64,000 nucleotides of DNA, taken from the NCBI GenBank assembly GCA_003999685.1, contig CP021227.1, positions 1,302,001 through 1,366,000 on the forward strand, read 5' to 3'. A program made the translations under genes and the position numbers. Origin of the DNA: Taiwanofungus camphoratus (lineage: Eukaryota > Basidiomycota > Agaricomycetes > Polyporales > Taiwanofungaceae). Of this stretch, positions 10,480 to 22,126 are shown in pieces. Below the pieces are notes generated by a model, which worked only from the letters and a program-made list of their open reading frames with translations, had not been told where the DNA came from and did no database searches. Position 1 is the first letter of the stretch; every line of letters starts with the position of its first letter.

Positions 10480-12570
10480 ACATCAGTGATAGCCACTCCG
10501 ACCACTCCCACATTCCCCTCTCTTCCTTCCACACCCGTAACACCTACTACCCCTACCACGATGGCTATTATCGCAACAATGACCAGGGCGGAGCTCGAAG
10601 CGCTCATAGCGCACCTTTTGGCGCAACAGCAACAGGGGAGTCAACCCCTTAAGCTCGACATTCCTGCACCGGAGCCGTTCACCGGGCAAGGAGAAGATCT
10701 GGAGCATTTCCTCCAGCGGGTGGAGCATTACCTCACTGTCACCAACAATCAAGGGTTAAGCGATGATGCAAAGATCACTTATACGGTCGCTCTCATGAAA
10801 GGAGGGCAGGACGCACGTATCTGGCGTGATACGTTTTACGAACGGGCCACGGGAGGGCATGCTCTCTACGCTAGCTGGGACGTATTCAAGGCGAGCTTGC
10901 AACTCGCGTTCCCCGAGCACGAAGGAGTCCAGAGGGCTCATCAAGTGCTAATGGAGTTGCCGGCCAAGCAACTAAACAAGAAGACCAGGGTCAGTACAAA
11001 GATGTATGTGGAGAGGTTTCGACTCCTGGCAGAGAAGGCCAAGTTAAAGGATGCTTTCACAAGCCTCCAAGGCCAACGCACCAAGAACGATTACCCCACA
11101 CTGAGGGCGATCTTCATCAAAGGTCTGGACCACCAGATCTACACGACACTCGCAGGCTGCACCAGTACAGAACGACCCAACTCCATGGAGAAATGGTACG
11201 CCGATGTTCTCCACCTCGACGCTGTCTACAGAGGGATCAACCAAACCCTCTCTGCCACCACCGACGTCGACTATGGTGAACCCATGGAGGTGGATGCACT
11301 CGTTACCCCACTGATAGGCGCCAGGCCCTTCTAGGCCCCGCGGAGCGCCCTCACTCGACCCTAGGACCTTAGTCATGGCTTCGACGCCACTCGACATGTC
11401 CGATACAGCCCGAAAAGCCACCGCGGGACTCTCCGATAGCCTCGAATCACGCCACCGCCACTCCGCCAGTTCTGGTCCGATGTTCCGGTGTACCGGTCCC
11501 TCTACGCACAATACGCCACACGCAGTTGCCACTCAATGTCCTCGCACGTGACCGGTCTCGCCACTCCGATATCGCTCGATCTGCTACGACGCACCACTCG
11601 ATGTACTCGATAACGCTACGGCCCCAGGTCTTGTCTTAGTATATTTCATGCCACTCCGTAGTTCGTAGTATGCAAGTAGTTAGGATGCCACTCGTACTAT
11701 GCCACTCCTGATGCGCCTTACATTATAGTATAGTAGTATAAATGCGAGGTATGGTGTCTCGGAACAACAGAGAAGTTTTCCCCTATCCTGCAGAGCTCAA
11801 GAAGAGCACTTTCTATTTAGTCACCTACTGCGTTCTACTGCGTCCTTCCATCTTCGATTATGTTCGAAGAGTTGCGTCTACTATCCGCCTTCTACAGTAT
11901 CTTGAAGGGTTGCGTCTCGTCCGTCTTCGACATCCGTCGAAGAAGTTGCGTTCAGTCTTACGTCCACCTTCGAGCCACATCGAAGGGTTGTGCTAGCATC
12001 TCTCTCTAACCCAAGTCTGCCTTCTACAGTATTTCAAAGGGTTGCGTATCAGCTAAGTTCTCACGTTTAAGTCTCTCCCTAGTATAGTACAGCATAGTAG
12101 CGCATCGAAGCTACGTCGAGCAGTCACGACACACGTAGAGGGTCGTCGAAGACCTTCGTAGACGTCTCTCGACCCATTTGAGATCGGGAACCCTTTGCTG
12201 CTGACTCTCCCTCCACACTAACTAGTTCTATAGCCTTCCAGCTTCTCTATGTTGTACCCAGTTGGGGTTGGAGTGTTATAGTGCGCATCACCGCGTCCCA
12301 CACCGTTCACCAAGAAATGGGAAGACGGATGCAGCCTTAGTGAGAAGGAAAGGAAGTACCACATGGACAATCGTCTGTGTTTCTACTGCCACAAGGGAGG
12401 GCACGCGGTGTGCAGGTGTCTGAAGAAGACGGCCAAGATAGGCCAAAGAAATACCTCGAAAGAACCCGAGGTGCAATCCTCCATGGATTTCTGCTCGTAC
12501 ATCAAGACGCTCTCAGCGGACGAAAAGAGGGCGATGTTCGAGGAGTTAGGAACAGAGGATTTTTAAGGGG
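10480..12570 (+). mobile_element. gag region of the Ty3/gypsy element (fossil)
   Basis: This region has a Pro/Thr-rich N-terminus, then a capsid-like segment (EPFTGQGEDLEHFLQRVEHY) to about 11.3 kb. Near 12.38 kb there is a CX2CX4HX4C zinc knuckle (CFYCHKGGHAVCRC). About 1 kb of non-gag sequence with degenerate repeats separates the capsid part from the knuckle, which is unusual. It is a fossil. Confidence 0.8.
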
Positions 12571-12649
12571 GTAGGGTGAGCCGACGCAACCACTGCCCGT
12601 ATCCATTTCACTGTCCCGTGTTGTACTTGTAGTCCGGAATGACAGAGCT

Positions 12650-15600
12650 TTGCACATTCCGATTACTGTGGGACGAAAAGCCGTCGAAGCCTGCGCCTTC
12701 ATTGATAGTGGCGCATCGGGAATATTTGTGCATCCACGATTTGTTAAAGAACACAAGTTACGGACAGAGGCACTACCACGCCCCATACTGGTGTTCAACG
12801 TGGATGGCACTGCCAACAAGCAAGTGCTCATCCACAAGCGAGCCTTGCTATCGTACAAAATCGGGAACGAGCCCCGATTTGTCAAAGCATACGTGGCCAG
12901 CATAGGAAACGAAGACATCATCTTCGGACATACCTGGCTCAAACTCGAGAACCCCAGTATTGACTGGAAGGGGGGTCGTGTGGAGCTGAAGCACCGCATG
13001 ACCCTACAAGAGTCTCGAGAGTGGAAGAAGGGGATCATCGCGCAACAAGTAGCGCGATTGGAGCTGAAGAAACTAGCTGAACGAGAACAGGAAGAAGCCC
13101 TGGATCCCGTGCTAGACTATGAGGTAGACTGGTCAGCACCCCCTTGTCCACAGGTAGCGGCATTCCTCACCGAACGAGACAAATGCCTCAAACAACAATG
13201 GCAGCCCACCATTGAGGAGGTAGAGGATGAAGGAGACTTCGAGGTGATCGACACCATGTCTCCTGTCTTACCGACGACAGAAATGTCTAGGCAGATGGCA
13301 CACCGCGACACCCCAGTCACACCCCCAGTAGAAGAATCGGTCAACGGTATCACATTGGATCAGACGATGGAAACGATCGACGATGATGAGCTGGTCATAG
13401 TGTTCATCAAAGGAGACGATCAAATCACGACATATGGACGAGACTCACACCCGGCGTATCGAGATGCACCTCTCACGGAAAAGGAGTACCCTCTCGATGG
13501 AGCTTATCGCCGTCTCGGAAACGGTCTCATCTGGCAGGTCACGCACAACATCGGTCGACTCACCATGTCAACGGAACTCGCTATCAAGGAACACACCAAG
13601 AAAGAGGAGAAACCAGTCACGGAACTCGTCCTCGAGTACCTCCACGACCTCCTCCCGGTGTTCGACAAAGCCAAGGCAGCGAGGCTTCCCCAGCACTCGG
13701 AGTTCGACCATGAGATAAACCTCAAGCCGGATTTTAAGGACTTCAAGCAGACGACGTACTCTTTCAACCGGGATCAACGAGCAGAACTGGACAAGTTCCT
13801 CGAAGAGAATCTAGAGAAAGGGTACATTTGACTGTCCAAATCGCCACTCGCAAGTCCGTTCTTCTTCGTGGATAAGAAGGACGGTGGATACTGACCCTGC
13901 CAGGACTACAGGGAACTCAATGAGGGAACAATCAAGGACAGATACCCTCTTCCCCTCGTAACGGAGCTTTTGGAATGCCTCAATAACGCCACAATCTTCA
14001 CAAAGATGGACCTTCGTCAAGGATATAACAACCTTCGCATCAAGGAAGGAGATGAATGGAAAGCGGCTTTTGATGTTCCAGCAGCAGGAGAGGGACCTCC
14101 TGCATTCTACGAACCCCTGATAATGTTCTTCGGGATGTGCAACTCACCGGCAACGTTCCAACAGATGATGAACACGGTCTTCTCAGACATGCTCAAGGAA
14201 GGATGGTTGGTGATCTATATGGACGACATCCTTATCTACTCGACAGACCCTGAGGAGCATAAGAAGTGAACACGGCGAGTTATCGAACGACTTAGAGATA
14301 CCGACCTGTATCTCAAACCGGAGAAATGCAAATTCAATGTGCAGGAAGTCGAATTCTTAGGCATGATCATTAGACCCGGACAACTCGCCATGGACCCAGT
14401 CAAGGTAGCCGGCATCAAGGACTGGCCGATACCTAAGAACCTCAAAGAGGTTCAGTCGTTCATCAGATTTGAAAACTTCTATCACCGGTTCATACACCGC
14501 TTCTCGCATCTGGCTCAACCATTAGTCTCGCTTACGCGAAAGGATGTCAAATGGCACTGTGATGATGAACAGCAGGCAGCTTTCGAGGCTTTGAAGAAAG
14601 CTTTCCTGGAACAACCGGTTTTACAGATGCCTGACCCGGAGAAGCCGTTCGCGTTGGAAATGGATGCATCGAAGTTCACCACGGGTGCCATTCTCAGGCA
14701 AAAGGACGACAACGGTGACTGGCATCCGTGTGGCTACATTTCACAGAGCATGACACCAGCGGAACGAAATTACGACGTCTATGACCGAGAACTCATGGGC
14801 GTCATGAGGGGACTCAACGAATGGAGTCACCTTCTCATCGGTAGCCCGTATCCAGTCACGATCTACAGCGACCACAAGAATCTGACGTACTGGAAGATGG
14901 CACGGAACCTTAATCAAAGGCAAGCACGATGGGCTCTTCGCTTGTCCGAATTCGATTATAGGTTAGTTCATGTACTGGGCACGCAAATGGTGCAAAGTGA
15001 TGCGCTCTCCCGACGCCCCGACCACGACAACGGTTCATCAGACAACCAGGATGTAACCGTCCTACCAGACAAGGTATGGGCAGCAGCCATTGACACGAGT
15101 CTTCGGGCTTCCATTGCGGAAGCATGCATAAACGACTCGATGTATACGGAAGGGATGCGTAATGCACAAAACGGCTCAAATGACCACTGGACGATTCGAG
15201 ATGGGGACCTCCTCTACGATAATCGGGTGTATATTCCCCTGGATGAGGACCTCCGACGACAAACGGTCTCGAATTACCATGACCTCCCCTCCGCTGGCCA
15301 CCCCGGAATTCAGAAAACCCTCTCGTCTATCCGACGAGACTACTGGTGGCCTGGAATGGCTGACTTCATCACACGATATGTCAAAGGTTGCAGCACTTGC
15401 CAGCAAATGAAAGTTAACACACACCCCACCCAACCGGCCCTACTCCCGATCAAATCTGCGCAGCATGCCACTCCATTCAGTACATTCTGCTGCGATTTCA
15501 TCATGGATTTGCCGACTTCAGCGGGCTACGATTCAATTTTGGTCGTTGTGGACCATGACCTTACGAAGGGGGTAATTTTCATTCCATGCAACAAAATGAT

Positions 15601-16530
15601 TGACGCATCAGGAACAGCCGAGGCATTATATCGCGAGGTTTACAAGTGGTTTGGTCTTCTGGACAAGATCATTAGCGATCGAGGACCACAATTCGCATCA
15701 AAGGTATTCCAGGAGCTCTGCCGTATGACTGGGGTCAAATCGGCTATGAGCACAGCATTCCACCCTCAAATGGATGGAGAGACGGAACAAGTCAACCAGG
15801 AACTGGAGATCTACCTGCGATGCTTCACAAGCAATAACCCAGACAATTGGTCGTCGCTGTTGGGCTCAGCACAATTCGCTCACAACTCGCGTGAGCATTC
15901 TACGATCAAGGCGTCACCCTTCAAGGTCATGATGGGCTATGAACCTCGAGGGATTCCCGTCGTACACCCCGGATCGGACACACCGGGCGCCGCTTATTGA
16001 CTGCAGAACTTGCAGAAGATTCGGGAAGATGCACATTCAGCAATGGAGCTAGCACAGGCGGTGTTAACCAGACGCGTGAAACCCAAAGGAACGGGTTTCC
16101 GCAAAGGACAAAAGGTATGGCTAGACTCACGGAATCTAAAGCTACCATACCCGATGAGGAAGTTGGCTCTCAAGCACGAGGGCCCCTTCAAAATCATGGA
16201 TGTTCTAGGACCGGTGTCTTACAAGCTGAAACTTCCGACGACATGGCGAGTGCACCTCGTTTTCCATGCCGCACTTCTTTCGCCATACACGGAGATGGAC
16301 ACGCATGGTCCCAACTACACGGAGCCACCGCTGGAGCTTATCAGCAGTGAAGATAATTACGAAGTCGAAGCTCTGGTCGGACATCGTGAAAATCACCAAA
16401 GGAATTGCTGAGAATACCGAGTCAGGTGGAAAGGTTACTCATCCACCGACGACTCATGGGAACTGGAAGAGAACTTAGCCGGTACTGTGGACGAGCTGCT
16501 GGATGCATATAAGCAGTGCAAGAATTTATG
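12650..16530 (+). mobile_element. pol region of the Ty3/gypsy element: PR-RT-RH-IN-chromodomain (fossil)
   Basis: Approximate domain positions are protease 12.65-13.0 kb, reverse transcriptase 13.6-14.35 kb, RNase H 14.6-15.0 kb, integrase 15.25-15.95 kb, and a C-terminal chromodomain 16.35-16.53 kb (VRWKGYSSTDDSWELEENL). The chromodomain would guide insertion to modified chromatin in this family. The region is broken in several places and is treated as a fossil. Confidence 0.9.
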
Positions 16531-16534
16531 ATGA

Positions 16535-16830
16535 GTGAAAAGAAGTTGCATTGTCACCCCACTCACCGCTCGCATGTCTCAGTCAAACGGTCCCTTGTCC
16601 TCGTTCACTCGCTACGGTCCATGCTACCTCTGTGGTAGCACTCGTCACTCGCACAGGATGTGCCCTGACTACAAATGCCTCCGCTGTAGTCGCCCATCAC
16701 CTGGGCATCTCACGCGCGAATGCACCGCCGTTCATTATGCATTCGTCTACGACCCAGAACCGCCGTACCATCCAGAGTGGTTCCTGCATGTCGTTAAACT
16801 GCAAGGGAACGACCGTGCACGTCGTTAAAC
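16535..16830 (+). mobile_element. Extra short frame with two CCHC knuckles downstream of pol (part of the gypsy element)
   Basis: Between the chromodomain and the 3' LTR is a short open frame of about 97 codons with two zinc-knuckle-like motifs, CYLCGSTRHSHRMC (CX2CX4HX4C) and CLRCSRPSPGHLTREC (CX2CX6HX4C). Standard chromoviruses do not encode this downstream of the chromodomain. It may be an accessory nucleic-acid-binding protein of this lineage or a captured fragment. A 30-bp tandem array follows it. Confidence 0.55.
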
Positions 16831-16891
16831 TACACCGTACGACTGTGCACGTCGTTAAACTACAACGCACGACTGACATGTCATAAAACTG
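16785..16891. repeat. ~30-bp tandem repeat, about 3.5 units
   Basis: Units contain the core CGTCGTTAAACTACA and lie just before the polypurine tract region of the gypsy element. A second short tandem (CGTCAAGTCCGTTGTCGCT, two units) lies near 17027-17066. Confidence 0.75.
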
Positions 16892-17149
16892 TGAAGTTTG
16901 AGGTGAAAGGATCCTCACGGTTGGAGGGGTCATCCCCTATGGGTTCAAGGGTCATCCCTTATAGGTCACGGTGAAACACCTGCTCGTTACTTCCAGGAAA
17001 GTCTTCAAGTTCGTCCTGGGAAGTTCGTCAAGTCCGTTGTCGCTCGTCAAGTCCGTTGTCGCTCGTCAAAGTTCAATTCTGGATGCGACACGTTCCCTCA
17101 TTGAAGTTTAGTTGATTGACCAGGCATTCAATCATAAGTAGGGGGGTAA

Positions 17150-17703
17150 TGATACAATTTCTTTTATCGCATATCTTATCGGTCGGACCTCGGATCGGTC
17201 CTGTGACCTTTCACTTCTAGGACGGGCCTCGGGTAGGCCCAGCTTCTTCGTGCAGCATCTTGACTCATTGCTGCTTACGGTACGGGCCCCGGACAGGCCC
17301 CAGTTACTCATGGACACTGACTCATATTGGGCCCCGCTTACACATTCCATCTTACGCTTACTGATTGCTAATACGGCCCAATGACTCATATCGCCTTACT
17401 TACGCTTACTCATGCTGATTCTTAGACCACGTGCCATGGTCCGTGCACAGAGTAGAATACGTATATAAGGCCCTGTACTTTGTAGGTCGGACCTTAAGTT
17501 CGATCTGGTTACCAAGTAGCTAGTTACCACTAGCAATCTTATACTCGTATCTTGCGACCTCTCGCTTCGTACCTGAGTACTCGCTCGACTCCATCGACTT
17601 CGCCCAGGAGGACATACGCAGTGTTCATAAAGCCTCACTACTATCTCTCGTAGTCAGGTCCTCACGTTCAAGGCTTTCCGGTCGTTGATACCAGCTTGTA
17701 TCA
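17150..17703 (+). repeat. 3' LTR of the Ty3/gypsy element
   Basis: 554 bp from TGATACAA to TTGTATCA, preceded by a G-rich purine tract (AAGTAGGGGGG). It is about 97% identical to the 5' LTR. Confidence 0.93.
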
Positions 17704-18207
17704 CCCGCCAAGACAACAATATAGTAAGGACCTCCGTACTTGTCTTCAATAGAAAGAATTTATTGAAAGGGCTGCATAGAGACCATCGAGAATGAAACTC
17801 CTGCATGTAGGCCTCTACAACCACCCAAGGGATTGGAGACCCATTCGATGGACCACATACCACTACGACGTGACCAGCAACATTTCTCTTAGCTCTCTCG
17901 GGATGGTGTTAGGATTGACGGGCCCATGCAGAGTAAGAATTAGCGAGCTCGCATTCATATAGACTGACACTTACCTGCATTTTACAAGATAATTGACCCC
18001 AGAAATTTCCGACCATTTCATCAGTACGTCAACAGTGTACTAGAGCATGACAATATAGAACACCTGCTATTCAATAATGATCACCTAATGGTGATCGGTA
18101 TATAATATTTGAGACATACAAACACACTTACATGACGAAGGATTCTCTACTACTATCATATACCCATACAATTATCAGGATGTAGAAATTTAGACATACA
18201 AACGCGC
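17704..18207. other. Gap between the gypsy element and LTR-like copy 1
   Basis: This is the severed flank of the SAP-like gene. The frame that would continue that gene stays open for about 30 codons (to about 17.8 kb). A minus-strand open stretch near 17.65-17.86 kb has no recognisable domain. Several AT-rich, TATAAT-like stretches follow near 18.05-18.2 kb. No gene is supported. Confidence 0.45.
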
Positions 18208-19973
18208 TGATACGACCTAGGGGACCCTGGTACCTAGAGAGTGCTCCGCAACGTGGCTGTGGGGTAGTGTGATAACTGTGAGGGTGTGAGGGTAGGAGCT
18301 ACAACCTGTATGATATCGGGAAACCTGTATGTCTTGTTTTTGTAAGTAGGGGAGTAAGGGGTCAAGGGTCCTGCACAACAGGATCTTGTTCCTAAGTGCT
18401 ATACTATCCCTAAGGCCTTGCGAGGCCCTCCGAAGTACGTGAAGTCCTTCGAGATTCTGCGAAGTCCTTCGAAGTTTTAGCTAAATCGCGCGAGCTGACT
18501 TCGTAGGCTGTATAGAGTTAGGGGGCAATAAGCCAATGGACTATAATTTCTACTAAGCGGCAGAGGGTACGAGACTGCTGCGAAGTCCTTTTAGCTAGAG
18601 TTAGCTAAAGTGCATAAGGCTTAGAGGTTTGTTAGAGCGAGGTGGACGAGGTTTGGCTAGCGTAGGAGACTTGTAGGAGAGGTCGGATGGTTCGGAGAGC
18701 TAGTACTTGGAATAGGAATGAGGGAACGAGGTTGCTGGAAGCTCTGAAGTGTCTGATGACTTCGAGGTGTGGGTCGGAGAGTTCGAGGGCGTAGAGGGAT
18801 ATACTATAGCCTGTAATGAAGGCTATGGGGGAGTCGTAGGGTTATTCGTAGGACGTAGGGATGACGCAATGTGAGCCTAAGGGTATAACTAAGGCGGAGG
18901 CCCACCGGATAGGTGCTATAAGAGGTGCTGAAGGGCACGAAGTCACGGCGACTTCGTAGATCGTAGTGCATAGTTTGGGAAGTGTAGACGTAGTTCGTAG
19001 ATATATCGCGAGCGTAGACGTAGTTCAAAGGTACTGAAACGAAGCTGGGGTGGAGACTTAGGGACCTTAGGACCGTTCCTAAGGTTGTACTCACGGCGCT
19101 TTTCTGAGATCAGAGCTACAGGGGAACTAGTATTCCAACGAGAGAAGCGTGCACTGAGGGGTCTCCCTTGTACATAGTAAACTACCTCTGACTAAATAGG
19201 GGAACGTGAGGTGAACTAATCTTGCGTGAAGCGATCCTTATGAGTCCGAAATGTGTACTAAAGCGCATGGACTCCGAAGTGAACACGAGGAGGATAGGAA
19301 CTAAATAGGAACTGAAACAGGGAAACTACATACGGTAGAAAGGTGACCAAGTTCATTCACGAGAGCGGGATGACTATCCGAGAGCAGCCATGCACCGTGA
19401 TCAACTATCTTAGTGGGCTAAGAGCGTACAAAGTTCTTAGCAGCAGGACTTGGCCTAATCGGGGCAGGAGGTGTCCTAAATGGGTGGAGGGTCATATGGG
19501 TACGCCCTAGGATGACCTTATGGCATAGGAGCGAGACCCATGGGGGTGCACAAGGCTTCCTAAGTCCAACTTCCGGAACTTCGGACCGTTTCGGAGCCTA
19601 TCGGAGGTAGCTGCAATCACAAGAGCTAGAAGAGACTTAGCTAAGACTTCTTAGCTAAGCCCGGGATGAGTGACGTAGTAGATAGGACCTAGATCCAATG
19701 GAACAGTATGGGAGGACCGGCAGTGTCCGATAGTGGACTTAGCAGGAGTTAGGGACTTCGCGTCTAGCATTCGAAATCTCGTAGCACCTCGTGTGACTTC
19801 GCAAGACTTCGTAGGGTGTTAGGAGGGTTTAGGAAGGAGAGGGGGCATTAGGAATATTATAGGGACCTATCCCTCCTGTCGTAGGCTGTAGAAGAGTCTT
19901 AGAGTGGTCGGTTGGGGGATTAGAAAGCTCCTAAAATCGCGATTCGGGGCCCAGGAAGCTACGGGACTCATCA
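18208..19973 (-). mobile_element. Solo-LTR-like element, copy 1 (1766 bp)
   Basis: On the minus strand it starts TGATGAGTCCCGTAG and ends GGTCGTATCA, the same ends as copies 2 and 3. Perfect 4-bp GCGC flanks lie at 18204-18207 and 19974-19977. TG...CA ends, a short target duplication and the absence of coding content fit a solo LTR of a large LTR retrotransposon. A non-autonomous element of another class cannot be excluded. The interior is rich in GAAGTCCTTCG-like palindromes. It lies 12 bp beyond the stop of the F-box gene. Confidence 0.75.
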
Positions 19974-19985
19974 GCGCCATGCATT

Positions 19986-21410
19986 TCAAAGTACTTTACC
20001 ACTATCCTGTACCCATTCCAATTCATCACTTCCTGAGTATATCGCTATAGTAGTAAGTTGCGGACAATTGGAACGCAATGAGTCTAGGAGAGAATCTCTT
20101 GCAGGACCTCTCCCTTCCCATAAATCAACTGAAGTTACGGCCAGGAACAACGAGACCCACGATGGCAAGCAGTTCTGGTAATTAACCATTGAGTGAAGTT
20201 GCACGCAAGAGAGGAAAAAATGGGACCTCACCACAATATTCTCTATAAAGCTTTCTGAATATGGTCGAAAACCTGATAATGCTTGGTGAATGCTGAGTGA
20301 GTGTACACTGGTGAGGAAGCACTCCTGACGCTGGTTGACGTTGTAAACGTTTAGAGATAGGGGGTTTAGACAATTCAGTTCTTGTGGTGGTAAAATGAAT
20401 GTGAGTCTCCACAAAAGATTGCATGCAGTGATACGGAGGAATAGTCTCTGCAAAAGTGTGTTTAATTGCCCTGCACGAGGAGGCACTTCGTCGGGTGATA
20501 TCGATAGTTGCTCCAATGGCGGAAGGGACGAGGTCAAAGGCCCTAATAAATGAAGAATGTAACTCAGCGGTGCATCAAGATCCTTCAGCACTGCTAGAGA
20601 AGGTCTTGTGCTGCGTGTCTGACACGCAAGTATGGAATGGAGTCCAACGTGCAGACTCTTGATATTCTTGTGACATACGAGAAACACATCGAGCACATTC
20701 ATGGGGATGTGACCATCGATGTGGAAGGCGAGAAGAGTCGGTACATTGATGCGGGGTAGGATGCGCGACCAACAAACTGATGATAAACCTGCCATAATGA
20801 GATCCAGCTCTGTTAAAGAGGAGTGATTGATAGTCTGTAAAGTCCAACGGAAAAGGTTAGGTGAAAACATGCTTGCAGCATTGACCTGAAATACAGTTAG
20901 CTGTGGGAAGAACTGGTGAGGGTAGAGATCCAGTAAGTGAGTGGGGCACATTGTGTGTTTCAAGACAGCACTTGTGGGATGATGAACCCGTAGATGAGTC
21001 GAACCCATTCACCTGATCCCCTCAAGAACTCCGGTGAGACCAGGTGGAGGTCGACACTGCAGGTACAAGTGAATCTGTGGAATGATTGTTGATCCATGAA
21101 GTGTTGAGAAAAACTGCTGTAAATGGTCGAGGTCCGCAGACGCAGTGACTGGATCACGGGAAAACCAACAGTAGATGTATTTTGGGGCCTGAAATTCCAA
21201 GGAGTTACGCCATACTGCTAATGCTTCGAATGCTCGAGGTTCCGAGACAAAAACAATATTTCTGCCAGGACAAGGGACAGAGAGATGTTGCTGCTTGAGA
21301 TATAGGGGGGTTACTAGTCGGTGAAGATTGGCGCAGACAAATGAAAATGAATAAAGGTCACTGTCGTCGAGGAACTGCAAAACCTGCAGAATAAGCTCGA
21401 CAGGGAACAC
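19986..21410 (-). CDS. F-box domain protein (possible ubiquitin-ligase adaptor)
   Basis: The N-terminus MFPVELILQVLQFLDDSDLY...VCANLHRLVTPLYL is a typical fungal F-box, the Skp1-binding module of SCF ubiquitin ligases. The long C-terminal part (about 340 residues) is leucine-rich (LTELDLIMAG, KSLHVGLHS, VTSVDLWEGRG, LTTIAIYSGSDELEW), as in Agaricomycete F-box/LRR-like proteins with variable substrate-binding tails. The two halves are separated by an in-frame TGA at about 21009. A 42-nt intron (GTGAAT...CACAAG) starting just before it restores phase. That is shorter than most introns here, so the gene is either intact with a minimal intron or a pseudogene by nonsense. Such F-box genes are strongly expanded in mushrooms. 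Confidence 0.7.
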
Positions 21411-22126
21411 AGCTAATATATCTCTCCCATTGAGGTGTTCAATGCGACGGGGCTCCTGTACAACAGACTTAAAAGATCAGCGACTAACAACCCAAACACC
21501 ACACCTATATCCACATACCTTGATGAAGATATGACTTACGTTGGTTGACCTGGATGACTGTGGGGGAATGGCTGAGCCAGCATTGTGAATAGAATCTCCC
21601 TCCATCCCCTTGAGAGGGATAAGAAATGCGAATGGACATCAATAACTGAAATACTTACACCAGCGAGGGGCGTTACCAGTCTATGCTTATTCTGACCCTC
21701 TTGAAGGGTGTCTTGTCTCTTCCGCTTTGAATCCAGCCTAATAATCTGGTTGAATTGCTTCTTAAATGATGGTGTATATGAACAGTGGAAATGTGTGACA
21801 TACCTCCAGAGCCATTCTCTTCATTATTCTCTTCATGGGCTGAGTATCTACACAATTGGTCGCCTTGTGCTTCGACGAAGAGCATACTACGTTAAGTGAG
21901 CTAAGTACCGACCCCATGTTTGAAGAATTGCAATGGTCTGTAGAGCTATGACGGTAAAAATAAAATGCACCTTCTGATTTTATTTTAAACAACTCACAGT
22001 GTCATGTACTTATTGTTGGGGGCATCACCACACATTCACAATTGATGACGCCGGGCATCGATACACAGATGTGAGAAAGCCACTAGTGGAACAAAAAACT
22101 ACTGAACAATAAGGAAATCCTTAATC
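21411..22126. other. Upstream region of the F-box gene up to the Plavaka-like element
   Basis: No gene is supported. The stretch contains intron-like splice signals and short open frames without domains on both strands, so an unrecognised 5' exon of the F-box gene is possible. A palindrome CACTAGTG lies at 22081. The long terminal repeat of the next element begins near 22127. Confidence 0.4.

Larger units (their letters stand above)
9606..17703 (+). mobile_element. Ty3/gypsy chromovirus (LTR retrotransposon), full length but broken
   Basis: This element has two 554-bp LTRs starting TGATACAA and ending TTGTATCA. The internal order is gag, zinc knuckle, aspartic protease (FIDSGASG), reverse transcriptase (MDDILIYS), RNase H (ALEMDASKFTTGA), integrase (HHCC zinc region, then core) and a chromodomain, which is the Ty3/gypsy chromovirus order. 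A purine-rich tract precedes the 3' LTR. The flanks CCTGC and CCCGC look like a 5-bp target duplication with one mismatch. The coding part carries several breaks (roughly four), so this copy looks inactive. LTR identity of about 97% suggests moderate age. It sits at the 3' end of the SAP-like gene. Confidence 0.93.

Noticed and set aside
17654-17863. Minus-strand frame with VVVEAYMQEFHSRWS
   Set aside because: Short, no domain, crosses into the gypsy LTR region, and overlaps the likely continuation of the SAP-like gene.
18804-19094. Conserved frame (RDISTNYVY, YPVGLRLSYTLRL) in all three LTR-like copies
   Set aside because: Similarity follows from nucleotide identity of the copies. The composition looks like translated short repeats, and the frame length varies between copies.
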